This document shows, one piece after another, positions 6,430 through 6,518 of a stretch of DNA of 6,518 nt (position 1 is the stretch's first letter; each line of letters begins with the position of its first letter). The stretch is taken from positions 1-6,518 of the forward strand of contig JBJKOY010000070.1 in assembly GCA_046706945.1 (NCBI GenBank), written 5' to 3'. The notes under the pieces are model-generated. The model worked only from the letters and a program-made list of their open reading frames with translations. It did not search any database and was not told the origin of the DNA. The stretch comes from FEN-1297 sp046706945. Its GTDB lineage: Bacteria > Bacteroidota > Ignavibacteria > Ignavibacteriales > Ignavibacteriaceae. The position numbers were made by a program, and so were the translations under genes.

Positions 6430-6435
6430 GTTCAA

Positions 6436-6442
6436 TCTCCTT
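6436..6442 (-). promoter_or_regulatory. Ribosome binding site that fixes the start at 6429
   Basis: AAGGAGA on the minus strand lies 6 nt before the ATG at 6429. An in-frame TTG at 6435 would directly abut this site with no spacing, so the ATG is the start, giving 78 rather than 80 residues. Confidence 0.75.
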
Positions 6443-6456
6443 TTAACATGATTAAA

Positions 6457-6486
6457 TTTATTTCATCCGGAAATTAAACAAGTCAA
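6457..6486 (-). promoter_or_regulatory. Candidate promoter of the leftward four-gene set
   Basis: On the minus strand TTGACT (6486-6481, 5 of 6) is followed after 18 bases by AATAAA (6462-6457, 4 of 6), which is preceded by TGA giving an extended -10. Transcription would start near 6450, about 20 nt before the ATG. The position suits the first gene of an operon, but the gene further upstream lies outside the window, so read-through cannot be excluded. Confidence 0.38.
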
Positions 6487-6518
6487 GGTTTTTAAATGTC
6501 AGCGAATTGTAAGATAAA

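Noticed and set aside
6433..6435. TTG as the start of the barrel-like gene
   Set aside because: It directly abuts the ribosome site, while the ATG at 6429 is correctly spaced.

Overview
The window looks like a chromosomal piece from a diderm of the Bacteroidota/Chlorobiota/Ignavibacteriota group. The TonB-dependent receptor is of the kind typical of Bacteroidota and relatives: a carboxypeptidase-regulatory-like N-terminal domain followed by a plug carrying YNVRGGNYTEN. The other proteins are exported lipoproteins or outer-membrane-type proteins. Most genes carry clear Shine-Dalgarno sequences (AAGGAGG, GAGGAGA, AAGGAGA), which is uncharacteristic of Bacteroidia and Flavobacteriia. The acetyl-CoA synthetase tail resembles versions I associate with the Chlorobi/Ignavibacteria side. 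An Ignavibacteriales-like source is my best inference, but it is not proven.

Left part, + strand: the 3' end of an AMP-forming acetyl-CoA synthetase gene (1-758) ends in a strong intrinsic terminator (773-806). A gene-free stretch of about 340 bases follows. It holds a helically phased CTTTGCG repeat (912-937), a good sigma70-like promoter (966-995), and a leader of about 95 nt with a possible hairpin. It leads into a complete 785-residue TonB-dependent receptor (1098-3455).

Right part, - strand: four genes read leftward toward the receptor gene. In transcription order they are a 78-residue exported protein that looks like only the first strands of an outer-membrane beta-barrel (6429-6193); a 133-residue lipoprotein (6164-5763); a 528-residue Cys-rich exported protein with repeated beta modules (5641-4055); and a 190-residue lipoprotein (4058-3486), which overlaps its upstream partner by ATGA. 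The spacings are 28 nt, 121 nt and -4 nt. This suggests one operon, perhaps with a secondary promoter in the 121-nt gap. The receptor and this operon converge on a 30-bp gap with an AT-rich inverted repeat.

How the genes work together: the synthetase is a separate transcription unit of central metabolism. The receptor would import an unidentified ligand across the outer membrane. It has no SusD-type partner here. The four leftward genes all encode envelope proteins. Three share the layout of an export signal, a small beta domain ending in a D-[IS]-[IQ]-like motif, and a hydrophobic segment, so they look like a locally expanded family. I cannot assign them a biochemical function. No RNA genes, CRISPR arrays, insertion sequences or phage genes were seen.
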